A stretch of 64,000 nt of DNA from an uncultured Micrococcales bacterium (GCA_903909605.1 CAIVWH010000020.1:1-64000); one strand, 5' to 3'. Shown: positions 46,638 to 57,307, counted from the first letter of the stretch. Translations and numbers: made by a program. Notes: generated from the sequence alone by a model not told the origin.

Positions 46638-49600
46638 ATGACAAAATGGCGGAAACGTCTGCGCAAGTTCGCGCTGACGAATACGAAGGGCAGCTCGAGC
46701 GCGAGCATGTTCCTCGTCGCCATGCTCGTCTTCGCGCTTTCGGTTTTCGGCATTCAGGGCATTAATGCGCCTGCGGCTCAAGCGGCGGCGGCACAGTGCC
46801 CAGCTGACTCGACTTATGTCACCTACACCTATAGTTCACCGAACTGCACCGCAACTTTTGCATACTCGAACACCTATCAAACCTGGACAGTTCCGGCTGG
46901 TGTCACCTCTGCAACTTTTTCGATCAAAGGCGCTCAAGGTGGGTCCGGTGTTGGTGCTGCAAACGCCGGAGGTGCTGGAGCAGCCGTCACAGGAACCCTC
47001 GCTACGACTCCAGGCCAATCGCTATATGTATATGTAGGTGGAGCTGGATCAAACGGATCTGGTTCAACCGCGCCTATACCTGGAGGGTTTAACGGCGGTG
47101 GCCGTGGAATGTATTGGGGTGGAAGTGCTGGCGGTGGCGGTGGCGGTGGCGCTAGCGACATTCGCACGACCGTCGGCGACTACACAACGCGCCTCGTAGT
47201 TGCTGGTGGTGGCGGTGGAGGAACCGGTTACTCCGGCGGGGGTAACGGTGGTGCTGCGGGAAATCCAAGTGCGCCTAACGCTACTTCGGGTGGTTACACC
47301 TCGACAGGGGCAACTCAGTCTGGACCGGTGGCGGCAAGCGGTTATAGTACAGCGAGTTCACTTGGTCAGGGTTCTGACACGAACTTCGGTGTTTGCAGTT
47401 TGGGAAGTTCTACAACAGGTTGTCCAGCTGGCGGAGGCGGCGGCGGTTACTACGGCGGTGGCGCAGGTGTAACGGTTGGCGCAGGTGGCTCATCCTGGTA
47501 TGACTCAACGAAAGTATCTTCGGCTGCGTATGGCACATCGAACAACACCGGCAATGGTGTTGTCACGATCACCTACATTGCTGGTCCAACGGTTTCAACT
47601 TTCAACGCGACGAACGCGACAGCGACGAACAACGGCTACATCAGCGGCACGACCCTGACCTACACCATCAACTGGACCATGCCGGTGACCGGCTTTACCG
47701 CCTCGGCAATCACGTTGAGCGGCACGAGCGGCGGCTCAGGCACCTGGTCTAAAAGCCTTACGGGAAGCGGCGCTGGGCCTTATACGCTAACGGTCAGCAA
47801 CTCTTCGGCGCTTCAGGGAACCGTCATAGTCTCGCTCGATTCATCCCAGGTTCGAGATTCAAATAACAACCCCGGTGTTGGTGGCACCTATACAAACACG
47901 ACAACCATCGACACAATCGCACCAACCATTAGCGCGATCAATTTCAGCTCTGGAAGTGCTTTTCAAACCGCGCAACAGGTTTCGGTCACATTTAGCGAAG
48001 CGGTGCTCGGCGTCAACGCAAACACAATCACCCTTGGTGGCACTGCAGGATCGAACGGAACCTGGTCGAAGTCACTAACTTCTGGAAGCGGCGCTGGGCC
48101 ATACGTCTTCTCGATTGACAACCCCGCCGCAATAAACGGAACCATCACCGCACAGGTTGCAGCAAATGCGATTACAGATCTTGCGCTGAACAACAACGTT
48201 GCTGCCTCGAGCACAATCACCCAAACGCAAACCATGCAGCCGGGTGTGTCACTCGGCACCTTGCCGACCTTCGGTGCCGGCACAATCACGCTTTTGCCGA
48301 ACGCAAACATCTATGACCGCACGAGTGCCGCGAACGGAACACTCGCTGGTCTTCGAGTTTCAATCACCGCGAACTATGTCGCCGGCGACTCGATGACTTT
48401 CACGAACAACAACTCGACGACGTTCGGCACGATTCAAACCGCAACTTCGGCAAGCGGAGTTTTGACCCTGACCTATAGCGGATCGCTGCCAACAATTCCT
48501 CAGTGGCAAGCTGCGCTGCGCGCGGTGAAGTTCGCGACCTCAACTGCAGGAAGCGCTCGCACCATCCAAGTCATTTTGAAACCAACCGACGGCTTCTTGT
48601 ATGACACGATGCACTTCTACCAGTACATCAACAACCAGTACAGCGACGGCAACCTCGCGATCACCGATGCAGCAACTCGCAGTTACATGGGCATGACCGG
48701 TTACCTCGTGACGGTTCGCAGCGCGGCCGAGCAGACCTTCGTCTACAGCACGATTCAGGGTGGCAACAAGGGCACTTGGCTAGGTGCGTCTGACAACGCT
48801 TCGGCGACTAACTGGAAATGGGTCGTAGGTCCAGACAACGGCGTTCAGTTCTCGACTGGTGCGACTGCATACGGCGGCGCTTATACGAACTGGCTTTCAG
48901 GCGAGCCAAACGGCTCGGCGCACTATATCCTGATGACCACCAACGGTGGCTGGGATGACTGCACCGCGTGTACTAGCGGCGTCTATTCTGCGGTTGGCTA
49001 CACCGTCGAATTCGGCGACCAGGTAACCGGTGACTCGAAGGCAACCGCGGTTTTGCAGGCGACCGGCACCTTGGCAATTGATGCCAGCACCCCGGTCTTC
49101 GTATTCGCAACTCCATCGGGTTCGAGCACCTCGAACATCAACACATTCACCATCACCGCCACCACGGGAACGATTGACTGTTCAACAGTCGGCACGACAA
49201 ACGGTGACGATTTCACTTTCACAAATATCAGTTCGATATCTGTGGCGCAAACTTCATCCACGGTTTGCACCATTACGGCAAATAGCGCGATCGCAGGCGG
49301 CGGCTCAGGCACAATCACACTCGCGAAAGCCGGAACCTACAGCGTGCTTGGTCAAAACGGAATCGCCGGAACTCAAGCGGTCACGACGGTTTCGATTTCG
49401 GTGAGCATCCCAGATGTGACACCACCTGTACTCACCTGGACCAACGAAGCAAACTCATATTTGAACGCGAGCACTAACTCGACCGGTGCAACATTCGCAT
49501 TCACACTTAGCGAAGCAGTGCAGGCATTCACAAACTCCGCGTTCGGATTCACCGGCACGCTCTCGTGCACATTGGGAACGCCATCCGGTTCTGGCACCAG

Positions 49601-52600
49601 CTGGTCGATCACGGTGACGAACTGTACCGACGGAACTTCGGGCGGTCTCTACCTCAAAGCCAACTCGATGCGCGACCTCGCGGGCAACTACGCGGCGACC
49701 GTAAACGGAACGCGCACCATTACCGTCGACACGACTCGACCAACTGCATCATTCACAACCAAGCCGGGTTCATATCAGAACACCACCACAGCGCACTACG
49801 TTGTGACTTTCTCTGAGGCAGTCAGCGGCATGACCAGTGGCAAGCTCTCAGTGACAGGTACCAGCTGTTCGATTGCAAACTACGTTGCGACAAGCAGCAC
49901 CGTTTATGAATTCGATGTCACCGGATGTGCCGATGCACAGTCGATCACCGTCACCCTTGCTGCGAACGCGGGCAGCGATGCGGCAGGCAATACAGGCCCC
50001 AGCTCGGCCGTGACCGCGAGCACCACGATCGACCGCGTCGCACCAACCGCTTCGTTCACTACCAAGCCGAGCGCGACCACCAACGCAACCTCTTCGCACT
50101 ACGTCGTTACTTTCAGCAAGGCAGTGTCTGGCGTGACTGCTTCGAGCTTCAACGTTAGCGGCACCGGATGTGCGATTGCTAACTTCACTGCCACGAGCAG
50201 CACCGTATATGCATTTGACGTGACGAGCTGTGCAGACGGAACTACTAGCGTTGTCACCCTGCTTGCAAACAGCGCAACTGACACCGCGAGCAACACCGGC
50301 CCAGCTTCTGCAGTAACGGCGACCACCACCATTGATCGAAGCGCACCAACTGCTTCGTTCACGTCAAAGCCAAGTTCGCCGACCAACTTGTCAACGCTGC
50401 ACTTCATCGTGACTTTCTCGAAGGCTGTCACTGGAATGAGCGCGGCGAAGTTGTCTGTCACAGGCACTTCGTGTGCAATCAGCAACTTCACCGCGACTAG
50501 CACCACGGTTTATGAGTTCGACGTAATTAGTTGTGCGAACGGTGTTACCGCTGTTGTCACTCTCGCTGCAAACGCCGGAACTGACAGCGCTTCAAACACT
50601 GGCCCTGCAACTGCAGTGAGCGTCAGCACGACAATCGATCGAACTTCAGCAACCGCGAGCTTCACCACGAAGCCAGGTGCGACTACCAACGCAACCACTT
50701 CGCACTACGCAGTCACATTCAACAAGGCAGTCACCGGCATTTCTGCCAGCAGCTTCTCGGTGACCGGCACAGCTTGTTCGATCATCAACTTCACTGCAAC
50801 CAGCAGCACGGTTTATGAATTCGATGTCAGCGGATGCGCCGATGCGCAATCGGTCACCGTCACACTTGCCGCCAACGCGGGTACCGATGCCGCCGGAAAC
50901 TCCAGCCCTGCTGCTGCCGTGACTGCAACCACCACGATTGATCGAGTCGCACCGACCGTTTCGTTCACCACTAAGCCAGGCGCAACCACCAACGCATCGG
51001 TGTCGCACTATGTAGTCACCTACAGCAAGGCCGTAACCGGTCTGAGTGCCGCAAGCTTCAGCGTGAGTGGCACTGGATGTGCGATCTCTAACTTCTCAGC
51101 AACCAGCACAACCGTTTATGGCTTTGACGTCAGCGGCTGCGCCGACGGCGTCACGGTAGTTGTAACCGTCTTGGCAAACGGCGCCACCGATGCCGCTGGC
51201 AATACCGGACCAGCCTCGCCGGTGACTGCAACCACCACGATCGACCGCACTGGCCCGACGGCCTCTTTCACCACCAAGCCTGTTTCGCCAACCAACGCGA
51301 CCACACTTCACTATGCCGTGACCTTCTCGAAGGCGGTCACTGGCATGAGCGCGGCCAGGTTGACCGTGACCGGCACCTCGTGTGCAATCACCAACTTCAC
51401 CGCTACCAGCACCACGGTTTATGAATTCGACGTAATCAACTGCGCCAACGGTGCCTCAGTTGTTGTCACGCTTGCCGCAAACGCAGGAACCGACTCGGCC
51501 TCAAACACCGGCCCAAGCGCCGCAATCACTGCCAGCACCACGATCGACCGCTCTGCGGCAAACGCAACTTTCACTACGAAGCCAACTTCGCGAACCAACG
51601 CAACCACACTGCAATATGTGGTGACCTTCAACAAGGCAGTCACGGGCATCACTGCCGGCAGTTTCTCGGTGACCGGCACCGGATGTGCGATTGCTAACTT
51701 CACCGCAACAAGCTCAACGGTCTATGGCTTCGATGTCACCGGATGCAACGACGGCGTCAGCGCAGTGGTCACACTCGCCGCAAACTCAGGCACCGACGCG
51801 GCAGGCAACTTGAGCCCGACCGCCGCGGTGACTGCAACCACCGCAGTCGACCGCACTGCACCATCGGTCGGCTCGTTTACCACCGCCCTGAGCGCACGCA
51901 CCAACGCAACCACACTTACTTATTCATTGGTGTTCTCAGAGCCTTTGGCTGCGGGCACCCTCATCGGCACTGACTTCGTGGTTGGCAACTGCGCGAGCAC
52001 GCCATCGGTTAGCACAAGCGACAACCAGACTTTCTCGATCTCTCTCGCCGGCTGCGCAGCAGGCACCGTAACCCTCAAGCTCTCGGCGGGCACCGTCACC
52101 GACATCGCGGGCAACGGCGGCCCGGCAGCAGCAAGCGCAACCATTAGCCTGACCGTCGACTTCGGCGTGCCAGTTGCCTCGTGGGGCAGTGCTCCAACCA
52201 GCCCGACCAACACCGACAGCACCTGGCAGCTGAACTTCAGCAAGCAGGTCACCGGTTTCACCGCCAGCGACCTGGTCAATGCCGGCACCGCGCAGAACTG
52301 TGTGTTCAGCATCACGGCAATCACCGCCGGATGGCAGTACTCGGTCACGGTCAGCGGCTGCACTGACGGCACTCTCATCCCAGAAATTTCGGACAACTCG
52401 GTGACTGACCTCGCCGGCAACGTTGGCCCAGCCCTGAACCCACAGAGCGCTCGCCAGGCAACAGGCATCGTCATCGACCTGACTGCGCCGATTGCAAGCT
52501 GGAGCACCACGCCTCCGTCACGCTCGCACGGCACCCTTACCTATGTATTGCACTTCAACGAAGCGATCACCACCGCTGCTGGCAACGCCGGTGCGCTTGG

Positions 52601-55600
52601 CAACGATGACTTTGTCTTTAGCGGCAGTGCCATCGGTTGCCAGATTTCGATCACTCCGATTGCGAGCACCAATGACTACACGATCGCGTTGACTTCGTGC
52701 GGCGACGGATCGCTCACGCTTCAGCTGCTCGACAACGCGGTGACCGACATCGTTGGCAACAGCGGACAGCTCGGAATCTTCTCAAGCACCACAATCGACA
52801 ACACTCCGCCACACCTGAACTCGATTTCGACTTCAGCAACTTCGCCAAGCAACGCGACCTTTGTCACTTTCGCAATCACTTTCAGCGAGAGTGTCACCGG
52901 TCTGATGGCAAACAGCGGTGACTTCACCATCAACACATCGGCAAGTTCAACTTCGTGCTCGTTTGGAACTCTCTCGGGCAGTGGTGCGAGCTATAGCCTG
53001 CGACTAAACAACTGCGGCGATGGAGAAACCGTCAGCATCACCGTGAAGGCTGGCGCAGTCAACGACCTCGCCGGCAACGCGCTCGTCACGCCAATGACAT
53101 CTAACTCGGTCACCTTCGACCGCACTGCTGCGGGCGTGACCTACACGGTTCCAGGCACTGCGAGCACGACAGGTGTTGTGACTATCGTCGCCACATTCAG
53201 CGAACCGGTCACCGGCGTCACGTCATCGGTGTTCAGACAAATCGGCTCGGCGACCACCGGAGCAATCACTGTCACTGCGATCAGCTCGACGGTTTATAAC
53301 CTGACCGTCACCGCGGTCAGTTCGGGCACGGTTGCCTTCGTTTTGGATGGCCCGGTCTACGACGCCGCGCAGAACTCTTCGCCTGAAATGGGAATCTCGG
53401 CAACCTCGAGCGCAGCGAGCGTCACCCTCGCCGGCCTGACCGCGAGCTTCACGACCAACCCGAACCCGCTGGTTCGCGTCAACCCGAGCTATGTGATCAC
53501 CTTCTCTCGCCCGGTTACCGGCCTGACCGCCAGCGACTTCGATGTCACCGCTGCTACCCACTGCTCTGTTGCTGTCGTGGCCACTTCGACCACTGTCTAT
53601 ACGGTCAACACCTCTAACTGTGGCGACGGCCTGACCCAGCTAACCCTTCGTTCGAACACCGTGGTCGACAGCGACAACAACCCGAACATCACCATTTATG
53701 CGGGCCTCGTGACCATCGACAAGACCGCCCCAACTGCAACAATCACGCTGCGCGCCGGCTCACTCATTACCGGCAACCACGTCTTCGATGTGGTCTTCAG
53801 CGAGCCGGTCTTCGGCCTTACCTCGCAAGACTTCACCGTGCCTCTGAGTGCAACTGCCAACGGATGCACGATCACCGGCCCTAACGGAACCGGCACTACT
53901 TATACGGTCAACATGACCGGCTGCCAGAACGGAACCTTCGGCCTCGCGCTGGTCTCTGGCTCGATTGCCGATGAAGCCGGAAACGTTGGCCCAGCGTCGT
54001 TGACCTCAAGTGCGATTGCCACCCAGGCTAAGCCTGAGCCCTCGGCGACTGCAGTTGTCGGAACCGTACCGACCACCCTCATAGCAGTAGCGCCATCCAC
54101 GATCTTCTCGATTATCGACAACACCACTCAGCAGGCACTTCTCTCGGCGAAGATTGTCGTTCCACCGCAGGGTGCTGGTTCGGTTGTTGTTGAGACTTCG
54201 CTCACTCAACTCGCACCTACCGACGCAATCTCGATTTCGGCAGACCAAACGGTTGCCGTTGGCGATCAGCTCTCGGTGCGAGTCGAGGCATCGTCGGCAA
54301 TCGCGCAAGACATGGATGCCGTCGGCTTCTTGATGCTCAACGGAAACTGGGAGTACCTCGGTCGCCAGGCGTTCACCGGCAGTTGGGTTTCGTCGTCGCC
54401 AATGGTCTTTGGCGAGGCCGGAACCTACACACTGAAGATTGTTCTCGTTCCGAAAAACACCGTGGTCAACTTCCATGTGATTCAGGCCGCGTTGAGCGCG
54501 AATCTTTATGACCACATAATTCCAAACCTGATCAAGCCAAAGAGTCTAAACATTCTTGGTTTCAAGTCGGCTTCAATCACGGATGCACAAACCAACGTTG
54601 GTTCGCAGCAGATCACGATCAACATCACCGCGCAACTAAACCCTGGTCAGACTGCACCGGTATTGGTGACTCCGGCTCCACCTGCTGCTCCGGCTCCGGC
54701 TGTCACCCCGACTCCGACGCCAACACCAACTCCAACACCTACTCCAACCCCAACTCCGTCGCGCACGCCTACTCCAACCCCGACTCCAAGTCGCACTCCG
54801 AGTGCTACGCCGACTCCAACCCCTTCGGCTAGCCGCACTCCTTCGGCAACCGCGACCCCAACGCCTACTCCTGTTGCGTCGGCCACTCCGACTCCAACTC
54901 CGAGCGCTTCGGCAAGCTCCGCTCCGAGTGCCTCGCCTTCACAGACTGCAGTGATTGCGGCACCTCAGCCGACCACTCCGCCTGCTCCGGCAGCTGTGCT
55001 TGAGCCGATCGCCCTACCTTCTATTCAGCCTGGTGCCCCGGTTGCTAACCCAGCCATCGGTGCGACCGGTGACGACAACGCACCACCTGCTGCCTTTGAT
55101 CCGCTAGCCAGCTCGGCCGGTGTCGTTGCCGCAACCCAGACCGCAACCCAGACGGTTGCCGTGGTCTCGACCGTGGCCGCCGCCGCTGGTGCTGCTGCCG
55201 CGGCAGCCGCAGCGGGAGCCGCCGCAGGTGCTGCAGCCGGAGCCGCCGCTGGCGCTGCCGGTGGAGCAGCAGCTTCGGGCGCTAGTGCAGGCGGCGCGGC
55301 CCCACGCACTTCAAGTTCAGGCGCGTCAGGCGGCAGCTCAGGCGGTTCGGGCTCAGGCTCGGGCGGCGGCTCGAACAATAACTCGGGCGGCGGCAACATC
55401 CAAACACTTGATGTTGATCACGACGACTACGAGGTCGAGGGCGAACACTTCGGCGACCGACTTCGCATTTGGCGTCGCCGCTGGATGCGCCTGCTTGACC
55501 GACCAAGCCACGCGGCAACCGTCGGCCTCTCACGCATCTCGCCGGTCGCATCCAAGATCGTGAACGACGGCGCATACCTGCGTGCAATCTTCGGCACGCT

Positions 55601-56603
55601 CTCGATCGTCCTTCCGGTTATCGGTCTGCTGCTCGGCGCAACCGGTGTCTCGCAGATCACCGACAAGCTGCTGATGCCAAGCTGGCAGCTCATGCTTCTT
55701 ATTGGCGTGCTCGGCGTATTCGATGCCCTCACCGGTGCGGTCGCGACAATCACATTCGCAATCGGTGCACTCGCAACTCACGGCGTGCACGACGCCAACG
55801 AGGTTCGCCTGCTTCTCGGTGTGATGCTCGTCGGCTTCGCGCCTGGCCTGCTCGCAACTGCGTTCCGCAAGATTCGCAAGGAAGCCCACTGGAACATCAG
55901 CTACTGGTGGGATCGCATCGTCGACCTCGCGGTTGTTACGTTCCTCGCCGGCTGGACCATGTCGAGCGTAGTCTCGACCCTGCCTGCACTCGCCGGCCTC
56001 ACCCTGCCAGCAGCGAACCACGTCACCGACTTCGCACTCGCAGCCGCAGCCGCGATGATCATTCGAATCATCATCGAAGAATTCGCATCGCGCTTCTACC
56101 CAGCGCGCCTGAACTACATCAACCCAACCGAAGTTGCGCAGCCGCACACGCTGCAGAAATACATCGCACTCGCGATTCGCCTCGGCCTGTTCATCTTCGT
56201 TTCGGCAGCGCTTATGGGCGACACCTGGCAGACCTGGGTCGGCTCGTTCCTGTTCATCTTGCCGACACTTCTCGGATGGTATTCAGACCGTCTGCCTAAC
56301 TTCCCTGCGCTGTGGAAGTGGTTGCCTGGCGGCATTCCAGGTTTGGCGTTGAGCTTGGTCATCGCATCGACAACGACCGCGCTCGTCGGAAGTTGGTTGG
56401 GCGCGAGCCCAGAGTTGGCTCAGTGGTCTTTCGTACTTCTGCCAATTCCGCTGCTTGTGCTGAGCATCCTAGGTTTGTTCGGTCGCCACGGCGCTGACCC
56501 AGACGAAGACAAGCCTCTGAAAACCGAGAAGTGGCGCTGGATCTACCGCATCGGCGGAATCGTCATGTTGTTCGTAACCCTGCGCCTCGCCGGCATTCTT
56601 TAG
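46638..56603 (+). CDS. Giant Ig-repeat/lectin surface protein with polytopic C-terminal membrane anchor
   Basis: About 3321 residues from the ATG at 46638 (the ORF track starts at GTG 46578; the later start gives a normal signal peptide and avoids the terminator hairpin). After the signal peptide (about 1-53) is a glycine-rich domain (about 85-310), Ig-like domains, one C-type lectin module (nt about 48600-49010, with WLGASD and NWLSGEPN), then seven near-identical 101-residue repeats (nt 49734-51854) and more Ig-like domains to about residue 2455. The same pre-linker domain, Thr-Pro spacer, [18 protein letters not shown] motif, Ala-rich helix and ten-span C-terminus as in the 18733 protein follow. 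Probable adhesin or glycan-binding surface protein anchored in the cell membrane. Confidence 0.85.
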   Translation: MTKWRKRLRKFALTNTKGSSSASMFLVAMLVFALSVFGIQGINAPAAQAAAAQCPADSTYVTYTYSSPNCTATFAYSNTYQTWTVPAGVTSATFSIKGAQGGSGVGAANAGGAGAAVTGTLATTPGQSLYVYVGGAGSNGSGSTAPIPGGFNGGGRGMYWGGSAGGGGGGGASDIRTTVGDYTTRLVVAGGGGGGTGYSGGGNGGAAGNPSAPNATSGGYTSTGATQSGPVAASGYSTASSLGQGSDTNFGVCSLGSSTTGCPAGGGGGGYYGGGAGVTVGAGGSSWYDSTKVSSAAYGTSNNTGNGVVTITYIAGPTVSTFNATNATATNNGYISGTTLTYTINWTMPVTGFTASAITLSGTSGGSGTWSKSLTGSGAGPYTLTVSNSSALQGTVIVSLDSSQVRDSNNNPGVGGTYTNTTTIDTIAPTISAINFSSGSAFQTAQQVSVTFSEAVLGVNANTITLGGTAGSNGTWSKSLTSGSGAGPYVFSIDNPAAINGTITAQVAANAITDLALNNNVAASSTITQTQTMQPGVSLGTLPTFGAGTITLLPNANIYDRTSAANGTLAGLRVSITANYVAGDSMTFTNNNSTTFGTIQTATSASGVLTLTYSGSLPTIPQWQAALRAVKFATSTAGSARTIQVILKPTDGFLYDTMHFYQYINNQYSDGNLAITDAATRSYMGMTGYLVTVRSAAEQTFVYSTIQGGNKGTWLGASDNASATNWKWVVGPDNGVQFSTGATAYGGAYTNWLSGEPNGSAHYILMTTNGGWDDCTACTSGVYSAVGYTVEFGDQVTGDSKATAVLQATGTLAIDASTPVFVFATPSGSSTSNINTFTITATTGTIDCSTVGTTNGDDFTFTNISSISVAQTSSTVCTITANSAIAGGGSGTITLAKAGTYSVLGQNGIAGTQAVTTVSISVSIPDVTPPVLTWTNEANSYLNASTNSTGATFAFTLSEAVQAFTNSAFGFTGTLSCTLGTPSGSGTSWSITVTNCTDGTSGGLYLKANSMRDLAGNYAATVNGTRTITVDTTRPTASFTTKPGSYQNTTTAHYVVTFSEAVSGMTSGKLSVTGTSCSIANYVATSSTVYEFDVTGCADAQSITVTLAANAGSDAAGNTGPSSAVTASTTIDRVAPTASFTTKPSATTNATSSHYVVTFSKAVSGVTASSFNVSGTGCAIANFTATSSTVYAFDVTSCADGTTSVVTLLANSATDTASNTGPASAVTATTTIDRSAPTASFTSKPSSPTNLSTLHFIVTFSKAVTGMSAAKLSVTGTSCAISNFTATSTTVYEFDVISCANGVTAVVTLAANAGTDSASNTGPATAVSVSTTIDRTSATASFTTKPGATTNATTSHYAVTFNKAVTGISASSFSVTGTACSIINFTATSSTVYEFDVSGCADAQSVTVTLAANAGTDAAGNSSPAAAVTATTTIDRVAPTVSFTTKPGATTNASVSHYVVTYSKAVTGLSAASFSVSGTGCAISNFSATSTTVYGFDVSGCADGVTVVVTVLANGATDAAGNTGPASPVTATTTIDRTGPTASFTTKPVSPTNATTLHYAVTFSKAVTGMSAARLTVTGTSCAITNFTATSTTVYEFDVINCANGASVVVTLAANAGTDSASNTGPSAAITASTTIDRSAANATFTTKPTSRTNATTLQYVVTFNKAVTGITAGSFSVTGTGCAIANFTATSSTVYGFDVTGCNDGVSAVVTLAANSGTDAAGNLSPTAAVTATTAVDRTAPSVGSFTTALSARTNATTLTYSLVFSEPLAAGTLIGTDFVVGNCASTPSVSTSDNQTFSISLAGCAAGTVTLKLSAGTVTDIAGNGGPAAASATISLTVDFGVPVASWGSAPTSPTNTDSTWQLNFSKQVTGFTASDLVNAGTAQNCVFSITAITAGWQYSVTVSGCTDGTLIPEISDNSVTDLAGNVGPALNPQSARQATGIVIDLTAPIASWSTTPPSRSHGTLTYVLHFNEAITTAAGNAGALGNDDFVFSGSAIGCQISITPIASTNDYTIALTSCGDGSLTLQLLDNAVTDIVGNSGQLGIFSSTTIDNTPPHLNSISTSATSPSNATFVTFAITFSESVTGLMANSGDFTINTSASSTSCSFGTLSGSGASYSLRLNNCGDGETVSITVKAGAVNDLAGNALVTPMTSNSVTFDRTAAGVTYTVPGTASTTGVVTIVATFSEPVTGVTSSVFRQIGSATTGAITVTAISSTVYNLTVTAVSSGTVAFVLDGPVYDAAQNSSPEMGISATSSAASVTLAGLTASFTTNPNPLVRVNPSYVITFSRPVTGLTASDFDVTAATHCSVAVVATSTTVYTVNTSNCGDGLTQLTLRSNTVVDSDNNPNITIYAGLVTIDKTAPTATITLRAGSLITGNHVFDVVFSEPVFGLTSQDFTVPLSATANGCTITGPNGTGTTYTVNMTGCQNGTFGLALVSGSIADEAGNVGPASLTSSAIATQAKPEPSATAVVGTVPTTLIAVAPSTIFSIIDNTTQQALLSAKIVVPPQGAGSVVVETSLTQLAPTDAISISADQTVAVGDQLSVRVEASSAIAQDMDAVGFLMLNGNWEYLGRQAFTGSWVSSSPMVFGEAGTYTLKIVLVPKNTVVNFHVIQAALSANLYDHIIPNLIKPKSLNILGFKSASITDAQTNVGSQQITINITAQLNPGQTAPVLVTPAPPAAPAPAVTPTPTPTPTPTPTPTPTPSRTPTPTPTPSRTPSATPTPTPSASRTPSATATPTPTPVASATPTPTPSASASSAPSASPSQTAVIAAPQPTTPPAPAAVLEPIALPSIQPGAPVANPAIGATGDDNAPPAAFDPLASSAGVVAATQTATQTVAVVSTVAAAAGAAAAAAAAGAAAGAAAGAAAGAAGGAAASGASAGGAAPRTSSSGASGGSSGGSGSGSGGGSNNNSGGGNIQTLDVDHDDYEVEGEHFGDRLRIWRRRWMRLLDRPSHAATVGLSRISPVASKIVNDGAYLRAIFGTLSIVLPVIGLLLGATGVSQITDKLLMPSWQLMLLIGVLGVFDALTGAVATITFAIGALATHGVHDANEVRLLLGVMLVGFAPGLLATAFRKIRKEAHWNISYWWDRIVDLAVVTFLAGWTMSSVVSTLPALAGLTLPAANHVTDFALAAAAAMIIRIIIEEFASRFYPARLNYINPTEVAQPHTLQKYIALAIRLGLFIFVSAALMGDTWQTWVGSFLFILPTLLGWYSDRLPNFPALWKWLPGGIPGLALSLVIASTTTALVGSWLGASPELAQWSFVLLPIPLLVLSILGLFGRHGADPDEDKPLKTEKWRWIYRIGGIVMLFVTLRLAGIL
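49734..51854 (+). repeat. Seven 303-bp (101-aa) Ig-like tandem repeats
   Basis: Units with ASFTTKP.S.TNATT.HY, VTFSKAVTG and STTVYEFDV recur with a constant 303-base period (for example GTC GCA CCA at 50037 and AGC GCA CCA at 50340). They match the bacterial Ig-like Big-type fold with a conserved Cys pair per unit. An eighth, diverged unit starts near 51856. Confidence 0.88.
54670..54985 (+). repeat. Thr-Pro/Ser-Pro low-complexity spacer
   Basis: Hexamer-like DNA encodes long runs of PTPTPTPTP followed by PSRTPTPTP and [13 protein letters not shown], then ends near AAPQPTTPPAP. The layout is the same as at 27010-27255 in the other giant gene, and the two spacers differ in length and details. 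Confidence 0.85.
55395..56603 (+). other. Conserved multi-span C-terminal membrane module (copy 2)
   Basis: The last about 400 residues match those of the 18733 protein in order and in many motifs ([85 protein letters not shown] and the final IGGIVMLFVTLRLAGIL). About ten hydrophobic segments are present. Confidence 0.8.
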
Positions 56604-56648
56604 GCCAGCGGGTAGTCTGGCTGTGTAACCCACTGAGGAGATCAGCCA

Positions 56649-57245
56649 ATGCGCAAATTTCTGGCAATTGCCGCCGCTGCAGCAGCAGTAATCGGCATCA
56701 CCACCGCAACCGTCGCTCCGGCCCAGGCCGCATCGACCCCAACCATTCTCACTGTGAGCAACAAGAACCCATTGCCAGCAGGCGGTCAGAACGAAATTCT
56801 TACCGGCACCAACCTGAACTTGGTCACCGCAGTAATCGTCGACAAGACCGCGGCCCAGATTGTTAGCCAAACCGCAACCAAACTGGTCTTCATCATTCCT
56901 GCTCACGCAGCTGGTCGCGTCGGTTTCACTCTCTATTACAGCGGCAAGAAGCTCGCCTACCCAGACAGCCTGGTTTACAAGGCCGGCCCAACCCGCGCAC
57001 TAGCACCACTTCCTTACATCCCAGACACTCTGAAGGTCGGCGCGAGCTTCTCGATGGTTCCAGGAGACCCGAAGTGGGCAACCAGCGTGCTTAGCCTTAC
57101 GCCGCTGACTTGCAGCGTTGACAGCGCCTTGACCGTGAAGGGCCTAAAGAAGGGCACCTGCCAGCTGCAGATCAGCATCGTTCTCGACACCATGGACCCG
57201 ACATACCGTGGCCGCGACGCGATGTATGACCTGACCGTCAACTAA
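56649..57245 (+). CDS. Secreted IPT/TIG-domain protein
   Basis: A 198-residue exported protein. A signal peptide (about 1-28, ending APAQAA) precedes an IPT/TIG-like domain (about 30-105): PTILTVSNKNPLPAGGQNEILTGTNL ... VIVDKTAAQIVSQTATKLVFIIPAHAAG. The rest is a beta-rich domain with a Cys pair (LTCSVDSALTVKGLKKGTCQLQI). No anchor is visible, so it may be released or stay bound to the wall by another protein. GAGGAG lies before the ATG. It is 45 bases downstream of the third giant gene and has its own terminator. Confidence 0.75.
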   Translation: MRKFLAIAAAAAAVIGITTATVAPAQAASTPTILTVSNKNPLPAGGQNEILTGTNLNLVTAVIVDKTAAQIVSQTATKLVFIIPAHAAGRVGFTLYYSGKKLAYPDSLVYKAGPTRALAPLPYIPDTLKVGASFSMVPGDPKWATSVLSLTPLTCSVDSALTVKGLKKGTCQLQISIVLDTMDPTYRGRDAMYDLTVN

Positions 57246-57264
57246 TTACCCAGTTTCAAGGATG

Positions 57265-57290
57265 ACCCGCCGGCCCAGCTGGCGGGTTTT
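57265..57290 (+). terminator. Hairpin terminator after the IPT/TIG gene
   Basis: ACCCGCC and GGCGGGT pair over a 9-base loop and run into TTTT, a standard rho-independent terminator. Confidence 0.8.
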
Positions 57291-57297
57291 TCCGTTT

Positions 57298-57307
57298 CCG
57301 TAATAAA
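57298..57307 (+). promoter_or_regulatory. CCGTAATAAA motif upstream of the sigma factor gene
   Basis: The same 10-mer occurs at 58881-58890 upstream of the 801-aa surface protein, on the same strand. GTATA follows 24 bases after this copy and 34 bases after the other. It may be a shared promoter or activator element. Confidence 0.35.
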
